From positions 1-31,790 of IMG/VR virus record IMGVR_UViG_3300017753_003568: DNA of 31,790 nucleotides; one strand, given 5' to 3'. Source of the stretch: a virus. This document shows, one piece after another, positions 7,448 to 14,854 of this stretch (position 1 is the first letter of the stretch; the number at the start of each line of letters is the position of its first letter). The notes beneath the pieces were generated by a model. It worked only from the letters and a program-made list of their open reading frames with translations, searched no databases and had not been told where the DNA came from. Made by a program: the position numbers and the translations under genes.

Positions 7448-8683
7448 ATGTGGAAAAATATTCAAATAAGATTATTTCCTTTAATAATTGCATTCTCCGC
7501 ACTATCAGTCTCTATTTCAGCAGCATTTTATTCTGTTAGTGGTTTAAGTAAATTATTTGCAGGAGCAGCTGTTGCAGTTATAGTAATGGCAGCGTCATTA
7601 GAAATTGCTAAACTAGTTATAGCATCTTTATTATATCAATATAGAAAATCCTTACCAAAATTTTTAAAGTGGTATTTATCTATAGCTTGTTTTATTTTAA
7701 TTTTAATAACTTCTATGGGTATTTATGGATTTTTATCTGCAGCATACCAAGAAACATCTTCAAAATCTGGAAATATAGATGCACAAATTACTCTAATAGA
7801 AACTAAAAGGGATAACATAAAAGAACAGTTAATTGTATATAATGAAGAAAAATCAAGTATAAATAAATCCGTAACAAGTTTACGAAATGGTTTAAGTAAC
7901 AATATAATACAGTATACAGACACAAGTGGTAATATAGTTACAACAACTTCATCATCAACTCGTAGAGCTTTAGAAAAACAATTAGATCAAGCTATTGAAA
8001 GACAAACAATAATAAATGCTAAAGTTGATAATTTAAATGATAAAATATTTCAATATGAAACTGAAATAGTTGAAGTAAGAACTAGTGATGCTGTTTCTAG
8101 TGAGTTAGGCCCTTTAAAATATCTATCAGGATTAACAGGAATACCTATGGATCAAATTATTAATTATTTATTATTGACTATTATATTTGTATTTGATCCT
8201 TTAGCTATTGCTTTAGTAGTAGCAGCTAATTTTGCTTTTGAACAGATAAAAACAACATCTTTTATTCCTAAATCTATAAAAATAAGACAACCTAAAAAGG
8301 TAAAAATGTCTGTTCCTGAAGGTATGGAGTTTGATAAATCTTATCCTTTACCTAAAATGTATGAACCTTCAGAAGTTAAAGTTGAAGTTATAAACCAAAA
8401 ACCTAAATCAAAAAAACAATCTCCTGATTTTGAATTAGCTACAAGTGAGAGTCAAAATAGATTAATAGATAAAGATGAAGAAAGGATAAATATTATAGGT
8501 CAAAATGGTAATGATGGTTTACATTATGATAAATTAGATTTAAATAAAGATGGGGTTGTTGATGATAATGAACGTTTATTAGTAATGCAAAAATTAAAAT
8601 CTTTAGCTCATGAAGCTAAAATGAGTGGAAATACTGCCTTATATGAAGTTTATCTATCTCAAATCAATGAAATTAAATCTTAA
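7448..8683 (+). CDS. Multi-span membrane protein with coiled coil and EF-hand-like loop
   Basis: The 411 residues begin with three hydrophobic spans (about 8-30, 38-62, 76-100). A long polar helical region of coiled-coil type follows (about 110-215, including RALEKQLDQAIERQ), then another span near 235-265 (INYLLLTIIFVFDPLAIALVVAANF). The cytosolic tail is Lys/Pro-rich. Near residue 362 is DLNKDGVVDDNE, a good match to the 12-residue EF-hand or dockerin-type calcium loop D-x-N-x-D-G-x-[VI]-x-x-x-E. The function is unknown. Position after the lysis pair suggests a role in membrane or DNA-entry processes, but this is speculative. Confidence 0.65.
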   Translation: MWKNIQIRLFPLIIAFSALSVSISAAFYSVSGLSKLFAGAAVAVIVMAASLEIAKLVIASLLYQYRKSLPKFLKWYLSIACFILILITSMGIYGFLSAAYQETSSKSGNIDAQITLIETKRDNIKEQLIVYNEEKSSINKSVTSLRNGLSNNIIQYTDTSGNIVTTTSSSTRRALEKQLDQAIERQTIINAKVDNLNDKIFQYETEIVEVRTSDAVSSELGPLKYLSGLTGIPMDQIINYLLLTIIFVFDPLAIALVVAANFAFEQIKTTSFIPKSIKIRQPKKVKMSVPEGMEFDKSYPLPKMYEPSEVKVEVINQKPKSKKQSPDFELATSESQNRLIDKDEERINIIGQNGNDGLHYDKLDLNKDGVVDDNERLLVMQKLKSLAHEAKMSGNTALYEVYLSQINEIKS

Positions 8684-8715
8684 TTTGGTTTATTAAAAAA
8701 TTTTTCGTATATTTA
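8684..8715 (+). promoter_or_regulatory. Promoter, TTTG-N20-TATATTTA
   Basis: TTTG at 8684-8687 and TATATTTA at 8708-8715 are separated by 20 bases. The spacer ends in TTTCG, as in several other promoters of this window. The geometry matches the Bacteroidota primary sigma consensus (TTTG, about 20 bases, TAnnTTTG). It would drive the gene at 8739, with a ~20-base leader ending AATAAAAGTTATG. Confidence 0.75.
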
Positions 8716-8738
8716 TCCTATAAACAAAAATAAAAGTT

Positions 8739-9149
8739 ATGAGAGGTAGACCATCTGAAAACATTGAACGTAAAACAAAGTATACATTAGAATTTTTTGA
8801 TTATCCATCAAAACCAGAATTAGGTGGAAGATCTATATGGCATTTTGATGATAAAAAGTCTAAAAAAGGTGCTTATAAAGTAGAACAATTTTACTCTAAA
8901 GATAAAAAATATAAAAAAATAAAAATAGAAAAAGGTAAAGCATACGGTAAAATGCCTGTAGTTATGGTTTTTAAAACTTCAAATCGTTCAAATGCTAAAA
9001 CTAAAATAAAGATATGGAACAATGAAAATGTAGATTATATTCTATTAGCTAAAAAACTACCAGGAGTACCTGAAAAGGCAGAAATATTAGAAATTGGCGT
9101 AGGTTTATCACTTATTAATTACTGTCGAGAAAAATATAATCTAACTTAA
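8739..9149 (+). CDS. Unknown basic protein
   Basis: The 136-residue protein begins MRGRPSENIERKTKYTLEFF and is rich in Lys and aromatic residues (KKYKKIKIEKGKAYGKMP). It ends in a more hydrophobic segment (EILEIGVGLSLINYCREKY). The start is fixed by the AATAAAAGTTATG context used at three other genes here. The basic N-terminus with RGRP resembles a DNA-contacting tail, but no domain is recognised. It is preceded by a strong promoter and followed by a different promoter type, so it may be a single-gene unit. Confidence 0.6.
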   Translation: MRGRPSENIERKTKYTLEFFDYPSKPELGGRSIWHFDDKKSKKGAYKVEQFYSKDKKYKKIKIEKGKAYGKMPVVMVFKTSNRSNAKTKIKIWNNENVDYILLAKKLPGVPEKAEILEIGVGLSLINYCREKYNLT

Positions 9150-9153
9150 TTTT

Positions 9154-9174
9154 CATATATTTATAACAAAATAT
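9154..9174 (+). promoter_or_regulatory. Candidate promoter element shared with 647-667
   Basis: TATATTTA at 9156-9163 is embedded in 21 bases identical to 647-667. No TTTG box is present at the usual distance (9132-9135 reads AAAT). The exact recurrence before two genes suggests a real element, possibly a second promoter class. Confidence 0.45.
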
Positions 9175-9180
9175 AAAAAC

Positions 9181-9726
9181 ATGGATAATTTTGACCTTAA
9201 AAAGTTTGTTAGCGGAAAAACGTTATTAAACGAAAACGCCCCAGGATATGATACTAGAAAAACTGGAGAACCGTTACCAACCCTAGAAAGTGTAAAAGCA
9301 GCTTATGAAGCTAAAAATACTGAATCCTTAAATGAAGGTAAAAAATCTGAATTAGATAAAAAATTAGCTGAAATTGATAAAGCAGGAGCTATTACTACTT
9401 TAGAAGCTAAAATTAATGCTATTGATGAAGCTATTGAAGCTAAAAATAGTAGAATTAATATGGTTCAAGAAGATGAAAATCTATCAGAATTAATAGATAA
9501 AAAAAGAGTTAAAGAAATGCAAAGAGAAATTAAACTCTTAGAAAGATCTAAAAAATTATATGAAAAGCAATTAGATAAAGCAAACGGTAAGAAAAAAGCT
9601 AAAAAAGAAATTGTAGACGAATATAATGTAGAACCACATGATGCTCCAGATGCATCAGCTGATATGGAAATGAGTGAAATGAAATCCGATATATCTGATG
9701 ACCCAGATGATTTTGGAAAATACTAA
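9181..9726 (+). CDS. Coiled-coil protein with acidic tail
   Basis: The 181 residues start MDNFDLKKFVSGKTLLNE. Residues ~55-140 are almost purely charged helix with heptads (LDKKLAEIDKAGAITTLEAK, KRVKEMQREIKLLERSKKLY). The last 35 are acidic and Met/Asp-rich (DAPDASADMEMSEMKSDISD). This resembles phage scaffold, neck or tail-assembly proteins in form only. Its stop shares a base with the start of the next small gene (TAATG), suggesting coupled translation. Confidence 0.6.
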   Translation: MDNFDLKKFVSGKTLLNENAPGYDTRKTGEPLPTLESVKAAYEAKNTESLNEGKKSELDKKLAEIDKAGAITTLEAKINAIDEAIEAKNSRINMVQEDENLSELIDKKRVKEMQREIKLLERSKKLYEKQLDKANGKKKAKKEIVDEYNVEPHDAPDASADMEMSEMKSDISDDPDDFGKY

Positions 9727-9869
9727 TGGCTAAAAAAAGGAAATTAAATAGTAAAAATCCTAAATATTGGGATAAAAGTCTTTTAGTTGAAGAAGAAATT
9801 AAAAAAAAAGTATTAATTAAGGATGTTGATGGTGTTAAAATATCAGCAGTTTGGTATAAATCAAAATAA
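9726..9869 (+). CDS. 47-residue basic protein
   Basis: The ATG overlaps the preceding stop in TAATG. The product starts MAKKRKLNSKNPKYWDKS and ends VKISAVWYKSK. It is Lys-rich and has no recognised motif. Tight coupling to both neighbours (2 bases before the next start) supports it as a real gene. Confidence 0.6.
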   Translation: MAKKRKLNSKNPKYWDKSLLVEEEIKKKVLIKDVDGVKISAVWYKSK

Positions 9870-9871
9870 AA

Positions 9872-10753
9872 ATGGCAACAAGAGCACTTATAGGATATTT
9901 AGATGACAATAAAGTATTAACTTCTACTTATAATCATTATGATGGTTATCCTGATCATTTAGGAAAAATGTTAGATAAACATTATAATAGTGATGAAAAA
10001 GCAAAATTCGTAGCAAACGAAGGTTATATTTCATATATAACTGATGATGGTACTATAGAAGCTAAAAATAAAATGAATCCTGAAAAAACAAGACTTGATA
10101 AAGAATGGGAGGATGCATTATATGATATGGCTGGTCAAATTGATAGCTATGGTGCCGATTATGCTTATATTTGGTATGAAGAAGATGGTGATTGGGTTGA
10201 AATAAAAAATACAGGAACTAGAAGTATGATAGACCAATTAGCTAATCAATTAGCATCTGCAGCTACAATGTTTGGTCCTGTTGATGAAGAAAAATCAATG
10301 AAAGAAAGAAGAGCAGTCCCTTCAGACAGAGCAAATCATAAATTAATGGATAAAGCAATCGATAAAGATGAAAAAATAAAAGATATGAAAAAAGAAAATA
10401 TAGATTATAGATTAGATCCTTATGATGATAAAGAGGAAGTTGAAGGAATGATAATAAAATTAGTTGTGGGTAAAAGAGGTGTAGATGCTGATATAGCTAA
10501 ATCTTTTATCGATACCCACTACGAAGATATTATAAATGCAGATGGTACTGATGGTATACTTGATGAATTTGATGAGTTTATGTCAGTTAACACAGAATAT
10601 GTAAGAGAAGAAGATAACATAGAAGTTGATTCTAGTGATGCAGCAGCAGGGGATGATGCTATAGAAAGAGAATCAGCGTCAGGTGCATTTGAAGAAGCAG
10701 TAAATTGGAGAGGTGAAACTCTTAAAGAACAATTTAAAAGATTATCAAAATAA
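9872..10753 (+). CDS. Conserved phage protein with YNHYDGYP motif
   Basis: The 293-residue protein opens MATRALIGYLDDNKVLTSTY followed by NHYDGYPDHLGKMLDKHY. I recognise this opening as typical of a family widespread in phages and bacteria that has no assigned function. Residues ~100-115 are aromatic/acidic (DYAYIWYEEDGDW). The second half is acidic helical with an EFMSVNTEYVREEDN segment, and the C-terminus is RGETLKEQFKRLSK. A terminator follows 10 bases after the stop, so this is the end of the transcription unit. Confidence 0.6.
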   Translation: MATRALIGYLDDNKVLTSTYNHYDGYPDHLGKMLDKHYNSDEKAKFVANEGYISYITDDGTIEAKNKMNPEKTRLDKEWEDALYDMAGQIDSYGADYAYIWYEEDGDWVEIKNTGTRSMIDQLANQLASAATMFGPVDEEKSMKERRAVPSDRANHKLMDKAIDKDEKIKDMKKENIDYRLDPYDDKEEVEGMIIKLVVGKRGVDADIAKSFIDTHYEDIINADGTDGILDEFDEFMSVNTEYVREEDNIEVDSSDAAAGDDAIERESASGAFEEAVNWRGETLKEQFKRLSK

Positions 10754-10763
10754 AGTTATGAAC

Positions 10764-10794
10764 TACGCGTTGTTCACAATTGCGTAAGTTTTTT
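10764..10794 (+). terminator. Rho-independent terminator
   Basis: TACGCGTTG (10764-10772) pairs with CAATTGCGTA (10777-10786), with one bulged T and a TTCA loop, followed by AG and six T residues (10789-10794). It closes the unit ending at 10753. Confidence 0.75.
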
Positions 10795-10801
10795 AATTTA
10801 G

Positions 10802-10833
10802 TGTGGCTATACAAAAGTAATTTTGTATATTGT
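10802..10833 (+). promoter_or_regulatory. Promoter for the structured leader and outer-membrane gene
   Basis: TGTGG (10802-10806) and TATATTGT (10826-10833) have the same 20-base spacing as the strong promoters of this window, and the spacer ends in TTTTG as at 16044-16048. It begins just after the terminator and would start a transcript near 10840, giving a ~150-base leader. Confidence 0.55.
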
Positions 10834-10842
10834 ATAAATACA

Positions 10843-10964
10843 TTTGGAAAAAATGTACACAATGCCACATAAAAAGTGGCATTCGCTACGTTTTCCCAAA
10901 AAAGTATTAAAAGCATATGTGGGATAGTCCCATATATTAACATATGTAAGATGGTCTTACATAT
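10843..10964 (+). promoter_or_regulatory. Structured 5' leader RNA with twin hairpins
   Basis: Three folded parts lie between the promoter and the gene at 10989. Part 1 is a long stem, TTTGGAAAA (10843-10851) with TTTTCCCAAA (10891-10900), one bulged C, enclosing GTA/TAC and a perfect hairpin AATGCCAC/GTGGCATT (10861-10868/10876-10883). Part 2 is ATATGTGGGA (10915-10924) with TCCCATATAT (10928-10937), loop TAG. Part 3 is ATATGTAAGA (10942-10951) with TCTTACATAT (10955-10964), loop TGG. Parts 2 and 3 share design and a common 5' half, but their inner base pairs differ in a compensating way (GGGA/TCCC against AAGA/TCTT). It is probably an RNA stability or translation-control element. An independent small RNA is an alternative. 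Confidence 0.6.
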
Positions 10965-10988
10965 TATTTATTAATTAAAATCAAAAAA

Positions 10989-11399
10989 ATGAAAAAAATG
11001 ATTTTGAGTTTAGCTTTAGGACTAGGATTAGTACTTGGAGTAAACGCACAGGAGAAAGGTGACTTCTACATAGGTACAGGTGACATTTCTAACACAGCAT
11101 GGACTGAATGGTCTATAAGCCCAACAGTAGGGTATGGTTTAACTGATAAGTTAATGGTAGGTTTAAATATCTCCCAAGCTGATTCAACTGTTGACCAAGT
11201 TATTGATGTACATGCAAGATATTTTCTTAGAGGATATTTTGTATATGCTTCAGCACCAAATTTAGAAACAGATAATCTAAGTATTGGTATTGGTAAATTG
11301 TTTACTATTCACAAAGGAGTGTTTGTAGATCCTAAGGTTGTTTATAACTCAGGTGACAAAACGACTAACTTAACGTTAGGCGTAGGTCTTAAATTTTAA
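10989..11399 (+). CDS. Small outer-membrane beta-barrel protein
   Basis: The 136-residue protein has a signal peptide (MKKMILSLALGLGLVLGVNA|Q). The ~115 mature residues alternate in barrel fashion: FYIGTGDIS, WSISPTVGYGL, LMVGLNIS, NLSIGIGKLF, GVFVDPKVVYNSG and the terminal NLTLGVGLKF, ending in Phe as outer-membrane proteins do. Size and style fit an 8-strand barrel of the OmpW/porin-like group. It has its own promoter and a long folded leader, so strong or tightly controlled expression is likely. Phage-encoded barrels may alter receptor access or membrane integrity (inference). Confidence 0.75.
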   Translation: MKKMILSLALGLGLVLGVNAQEKGDFYIGTGDISNTAWTEWSISPTVGYGLTDKLMVGLNISQADSTVDQVIDVHARYFLRGYFVYASAPNLETDNLSIGIGKLFTIHKGVFVDPKVVYNSGDKTTNLTLGVGLKF

Positions 11400-11426
11400 A
11401 CTAGTATTAATTAAAAAACTAAAAAA

Positions 11427-11654
11427 ATGGAAAAAGTATTTTCTTATTTAAATGGATTTTTAGGTGGATTAAGCGCGTTGTTTTTAGCTTTTATCCCAGT
11501 AACAATCCTATGGTACGTATTAACAGGTGGTGCAATATTTAATTTTGATGTTGTTACTAACCTTACAGCTCTTGTAAGCTCATTAGGTAATGGTGGGTTT
11601 GTTGGTTTAGTTGTTTTAGTTCTTATTGCTTCATTCTTCACTGCGAAGAAATAG
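11427..11654 (+). CDS. Small two-span membrane protein
   Basis: The 75 residues contain two long hydrophobic spans, about 10-32 (FLGGLSALFLAFIPVTILWYV) and 52-70 (VGLVVLVLIASFF), a Gly-rich connection (LTGGAIFNFD), and a basic end AKK. Proteins beginning MEKVFSYLNGFLGG are, as I recall, seen in other marine T4-like phages without a function. It is cotranscribed with the barrel protein and closed by a strong terminator. A second holin or a membrane-remodelling role is possible but unsupported. Confidence 0.65.
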   Translation: MEKVFSYLNGFLGGLSALFLAFIPVTILWYVLTGGAIFNFDVVTNLTALVSSLGNGGFVGLVVLVLIASFFTAKK

Positions 11655-11671
11655 TAATATAAATACATCAG

Positions 11672-11706
11672 TTAGAAAGGCGTCCTAAGGACGTCTTTCT
11701 AATTTT
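11672..11706 (+). terminator. Strong rho-independent terminator
   Basis: A 14-base-pair stem (11672-11685 with 11689-11702, one G-T pair) has a TAA loop, starts with A-rich sequence and is followed by TTTT. It ends the 10989-11654 unit, and a new promoter begins 13 bases later. Confidence 0.88.
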
Positions 11707-11718
11707 CCCGCGAAAATA

Positions 11719-11750
11719 TTTGGATACCTGAAATATCTTTCGTATATTTA
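11719..11750 (+). promoter_or_regulatory. Promoter, TTTG-N20-TATATTTA
   Basis: TTTG at 11719-11722 and TATATTTA at 11743-11750 have a 20-base spacer ending ATATCTTTCG. The spacer is nearly identical to the promoter at 14609-14640. It drives the unit beginning at 11801. Confidence 0.82.
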
Positions 11751-11800
11751 CCATGTAAATAAGGCAGAACGCCGGAAAACAATAAATAAAGGTTATAAAA

Positions 11801-11980
11801 ATGTTAAATTTAATTTTAAAAGAACAAAAAAGATTAAAAGCTTCTGGATGGAAGCCTAAATTTAGAGGTGATACTGGTGTAAACATAGCTCAACTAATGG
11901 TAGATAATAAAGTTGAATTACGTAATGATTGGGATAGATCATTTGTAGATACATTTAAAAACTTAAAAAATAAAAAATAA
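11801..11980 (+). CDS. 59-residue basic protein
   Basis: It starts MLNLILKEQKRLKASGWKPK, contains FRGDTGVNIAQLMVDNKVEL, and ends in a Lys/Asn-rich tail. It is the first gene after a strong promoter, with an A-rich leader (GGTTATAAAAATG). I recognise no domain. Small early genes in this position often act on host machinery, but no evidence points to a target. Confidence 0.62.
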   Translation: MLNLILKEQKRLKASGWKPKFRGDTGVNIAQLMVDNKVELRNDWDRSFVDTFKNLKNKK

Positions 11981-11985
11981 AAGTT

Positions 11986-12417
11986 ATGCCTATAGTAGAA
12001 TTTTCTAATTTAAACAAATATGGTAATCTTCGAACTAGAAGATTTTATCAAGAAAAAAGTAATTTTAGTATTAATCCTAAAGGGTTTGGTCCATTTGTTT
12101 CTTTTAAATTATTTAAATATGATTATGAACATCATATACCCCCCGCATTAACAAATGTTGGAGGAAAAAAATATATTGTACCTATATGGCAAGAAGTACT
12201 ACCTGAAACTACGTTAAATGATATAAATTGGATTAAACCTAAATTAAAAGTAAAATCAAAACCAGTAATTAAAACTCATATAAGTGGAAGTGGGTTAGGT
12301 GAATATACAACAAAGTATTACCCTGAATCTGGTAAATATCATTGTACTTGTCCTGGTTATTGGAGGTCAAGTGGCAATTGTAAACATGTAAAAGAAATGA
12401 AAATTAACCAAAAATAA
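11986..12417 (+). CDS. SWIM-type zinc-finger protein
   Basis: The 143-residue protein ends with YHCTCPGYWRSSGNCKHVKE, a match to the SWIM zinc finger C-x-C-x(n)-C-x-H with C-T-C as the first pair and C-K-H as the second. SWIM domains bind DNA or proteins and occur in recombination and DNA-processing factors. The upstream ~95 residues are basic and aromatic and may be a second binding region. The AATAAAAGTTATG start context supports the start. It lies immediately before DNA ligase, so a role in replication or repair is plausible but inferred. Confidence 0.75.
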   Translation: MPIVEFSNLNKYGNLRTRRFYQEKSNFSINPKGFGPFVSFKLFKYDYEHHIPPALTNVGGKKYIVPIWQEVLPETTLNDINWIKPKLKVKSKPVIKTHISGSGLGEYTTKYYPESGKYHCTCPGYWRSSGNCKHVKEMKINQK

Positions 12418-12422
12418 AAGTT

Positions 12423-13700
12423 ATGGAACCAATGGAAGAATTAAATAAATTTATAGAAGAAATGAGGAGTACTAGTAGTGCTACCGATAAAATTGCGATT
12501 ATAGCGCGTAGTAGTACGTTTATACATAAAGTACTAGAATATACTTATAACCCCTACAAACAATATTATACTACAAGTAAAACGTGTAAGAAAAATAGTG
12601 ATAAATGTTATTATGATGGTGGAGATTTATATCCATTTGAATTATTAGATTCATTATCAGATAGAAAATTTACAGGTCATGAAGCAATTACATTAGTAAA
12701 TGGTTGGGTAGAAAATAATGAATATGGAAAATTATTATATAGAATTATTGATAAAAACTTAGATATAAGAGCGGGAGATAAAGTAATTAATAAAGCTGTT
12801 CCAGGTTTAATTCCTACTTTTTCTGTTGCATTAGCTCAAGAATACAAAGGTAAATGTGATTGGGATGATAATTGGTATGCTTCAAGAAAATTAGATGGTG
12901 TACGTTGTTTAGCAGTTACAGATACTGAAGGTAAGTGTACATTATATAGTAGAATGGGTAAAGAATTTACTACATTGAATAAAATTAAATATGCAATTGA
13001 AGCTACAGGTGTTATTAATTATGTGTTTGATGGCGAAATATGTTTATTAGACGAAGATGGTAATGAAGATTTTCAAGGTGTAATGAAAGAACTTAGACGT
13101 AAAGATCACCAAATTAAAAATCCTACGTTTATGATATTTGATATGATTCATAAAACTGAATTTGATAAAGGTAAATCAACAGATACCCTATCAGAAAGAT
13201 TACACACATTAAGAACATGGTTAGGTCCTAGATATGATACTAAAGAAACATTACGTTATTTAGACCAATCAGTTATTACTAATGAAACACATTTTAATAA
13301 TTGGAATCAAATGGCAAGTGATAATAATTGGGAAGGATTTATGTTACGTAAAGACACTGAATATGAGGGTAAACGTAGTAAAAATTTACTTAAAGTAAAA
13401 TCGTTTTATGACGCTGAATATGAAGTATTAGGTTTTGATGTTGATAATCATGAAGTAGTTAGAGAAGGTAAGTCAGTATCAATGACAATGTTATCACAAG
13501 TATGGATTGAACATAAAGGTCATTTAGTAAAAGTAGGTAGTGGGTTTACTCAAGAACAACGTTTAGAATACATGGATGGATCTATTGTTGGTAAAGTAAT
13601 AACTGTTCAGTATTTTGAGGAAACAAATAATCAAGAAGGAGGAATTTCATTACGTTTTCCAACTGTAAAAGTAATACATGGAGATAAAAGAGAAGTATAA
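12423..13700 (+). CDS. ATP-dependent DNA ligase (T4 gp30 type)
   Basis: All nucleotidyltransferase motifs are visible: motif I KLDGVR, with the adenylated Lys at about residue 156; motif III VFDGEICLLDEDG; motif IIIa FMIFDMIH; motif IV EGFMLR; and motif V LLKVK. A C-terminal OB-fold region follows (EVLGFDVD... VKVGSGFT). At 425 residues it is slightly shorter than T4 ligase (487). It seals nicks in phage DNA during lagging-strand synthesis and repair. The start follows the AATAAAAGTTATG context. The end overlaps the next gene by 23 bases. Confidence 0.95.
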   Translation: MEPMEELNKFIEEMRSTSSATDKIAIIARSSTFIHKVLEYTYNPYKQYYTTSKTCKKNSDKCYYDGGDLYPFELLDSLSDRKFTGHEAITLVNGWVENNEYGKLLYRIIDKNLDIRAGDKVINKAVPGLIPTFSVALAQEYKGKCDWDDNWYASRKLDGVRCLAVTDTEGKCTLYSRMGKEFTTLNKIKYAIEATGVINYVFDGEICLLDEDGNEDFQGVMKELRRKDHQIKNPTFMIFDMIHKTEFDKGKSTDTLSERLHTLRTWLGPRYDTKETLRYLDQSVITNETHFNNWNQMASDNNWEGFMLRKDTEYEGKRSKNLLKVKSFYDAEYEVLGFDVDNHEVVREGKSVSMTMLSQVWIEHKGHLVKVGSGFTQEQRLEYMDGSIVGKVITVQYFEETNNQEGGISLRFPTVKVIHGDKREV

Positions 13701-14178
13701 TAAAATAAATAAAGTACTAGATTATATTGAAAATGTATTAGAAATACCTAGGAATGAATATAATGGTATGTCTGCTTGTCCTTTTGCTAAAAAAGAACGT
13801 GAAAACGATAATCTTTATATAGATGTTATAAATAAAGATAATGGGTTTTTTAATTTAATGGATAAATTTTTTAAATCAGGTAAAGATAATGCTATTTTTA
13901 TTAATGAAATTGATATAGATAATACAGATACAAGACGTTATCAAGTTTTTTTAAATAAAGAATTAAAGAAAAAATCAATTACAACTCATAAAGTATTATG
14001 TATAAACCCAAAAGATAAACTATCAGTTGAGGGGTTTAATGTGAGAGCAAAATCACCTTATTTTTTAATTTTAGTAAATAATCAAAAAGAAATAAACCAG
14101 GCCCATAATAAATTATTAAAAACAAATTATTTTGATAAAATGGATAATAATTATAAACATTACCTAGGAATAAAATGA
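13678..14178 (+). CDS. Unknown protein with MSACPFAKKER motif
   Basis: The 166 residues overlap the ligase end by 23 bases. The segment NGMSACPFAKKEREND looks conserved in style (Cys-Pro-Phe plus a basic run). The rest is Lys/Asn-rich alpha/beta sequence (KKSITTHKVLCINP, PYFLILVNNQKEIN). I do not recognise the family. Its stop overlaps the next start as ATGA, suggesting coupled translation. Confidence 0.6.
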   Translation: MEIKEKYNKINKVLDYIENVLEIPRNEYNGMSACPFAKKERENDNLYIDVINKDNGFFNLMDKFFKSGKDNAIFINEIDIDNTDTRRYQVFLNKELKKKSITTHKVLCINPKDKLSVEGFNVRAKSPYFLILVNNQKEINQAHNKLLKTNYFDKMDNNYKHYLGIK

Positions 14179-14621
14179 GAATACCTAAAAAACCAAGTGG
14201 AAGACGAGCACTACCTTTTTATTGGTGGAGGCGTTTTAGAACACATAAATCATTACCATATAAATCACCACTAATTAATAAAATTAGAAATGGTGATTTT
14301 GAATGTTCTCCTTTTTTTGAACAAGCTAAATGGGAATTACATTGGATGAAAGAAGAACAAGAAGAATTTATTAGTAGTTATCAAGGTAAAGATTATGAAC
14401 TCGATAATCTATATACAGAAATTGAAATTAGAGCAAGAAAACGTTATAATAAATTATATGAAGATGGGATGAAAGATGAATTTGATAGAATGGATAGATT
14501 AGTAAATGGTTTAAGTAAATATTTTAAAATTAAAAAGGATAATATTAAAAATATAATGGAAAAATTTGATGGTACTACTGAAGAACTTTTTCTTTTTATG
14601 CAGAAAAATTTGGTTTCCTGA
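14175..14621 (+). CDS. Unknown basic helical protein
   Basis: This 148-residue product begins MRIPKKPSGRRALPFYWWRR with a strongly basic, aromatic head. A mostly helical charged body follows (WELHWMKEEQEEF, EIEIRARKRYNKLYEDGM). It starts in ATGA overlap with the upstream gene. The 3' end of the gene contains the -33 box of the next promoter (14609-14612). No family is recognised. Confidence 0.58.
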   Translation: MRIPKKPSGRRALPFYWWRRFRTHKSLPYKSPLINKIRNGDFECSPFFEQAKWELHWMKEEQEEFISSYQGKDYELDNLYTEIEIRARKRYNKLYEDGMKDEFDRMDRLVNGLSKYFKIKKDNIKNIMEKFDGTTEELFLFMQKNLVS

Positions 14622-14640
14622 GATATCTTTCGTATATTTA
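14609..14640 (+). promoter_or_regulatory. Promoter, TTTG-N20-TATATTTA
   Basis: TTTG at 14609-14612 and TATATTTA at 14633-14640 are 20 bases apart, with the spacer ending ATATCTTTCG. The upstream box lies inside the end of the preceding gene. It serves the unit starting at 14663 (AATAAAAGTTATG context). Confidence 0.82.
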
Positions 14641-14662
14641 CGTATATTAAAAAATAAAAGTT

Positions 14663-14854
14663 ATGAGACTACAATTAGAAATTTTAGCAAAATGGTTAAA
14701 AGACCATAAAGAAAGTTGGGATGAAAGAGATGGTGTCCTAGAATCAGCAATTAAACGTAGTAAAGAAGATACTATGTTTCAAATAGGTGATTTACTAGAT
14801 GAAATCCTACAAATGGATCCTGATCAAATTGATGACGAAAGACGAGACAAATGA
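14663..14854 (+). CDS. 63-residue acidic helical protein
   Basis: It reads MRLQLEILAKWLKDHKESWD and ends DPDQIDDERRDK. It is charged, helical and amphipathic, and no motif is recognised. It is the first gene behind a strong promoter and overlaps the UV endonuclease start in ATGA, so the two are probably translated together. Confidence 0.62.
   Translation: MRLQLEILAKWLKDHKESWDERDGVLESAIKRSKEDTMFQIGDLLDEILQMDPDQIDDERRDK

Noticed and set aside
10758-10787. Mini-ORF MNYALFTIA with a good AAAGTTATG start
   Set aside because: It lies entirely in the terminator hairpin and is only 9 residues. It is probably a by-product of the terminator sequence, or a decayed gene start.
11444-11886. Minus-strand ORFs at 11444-11668 and 11668-11886, and other minus-strand frames
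   Set aside because: They mirror genuine plus-strand genes with promoters and terminators, and their products lack domain-like features.
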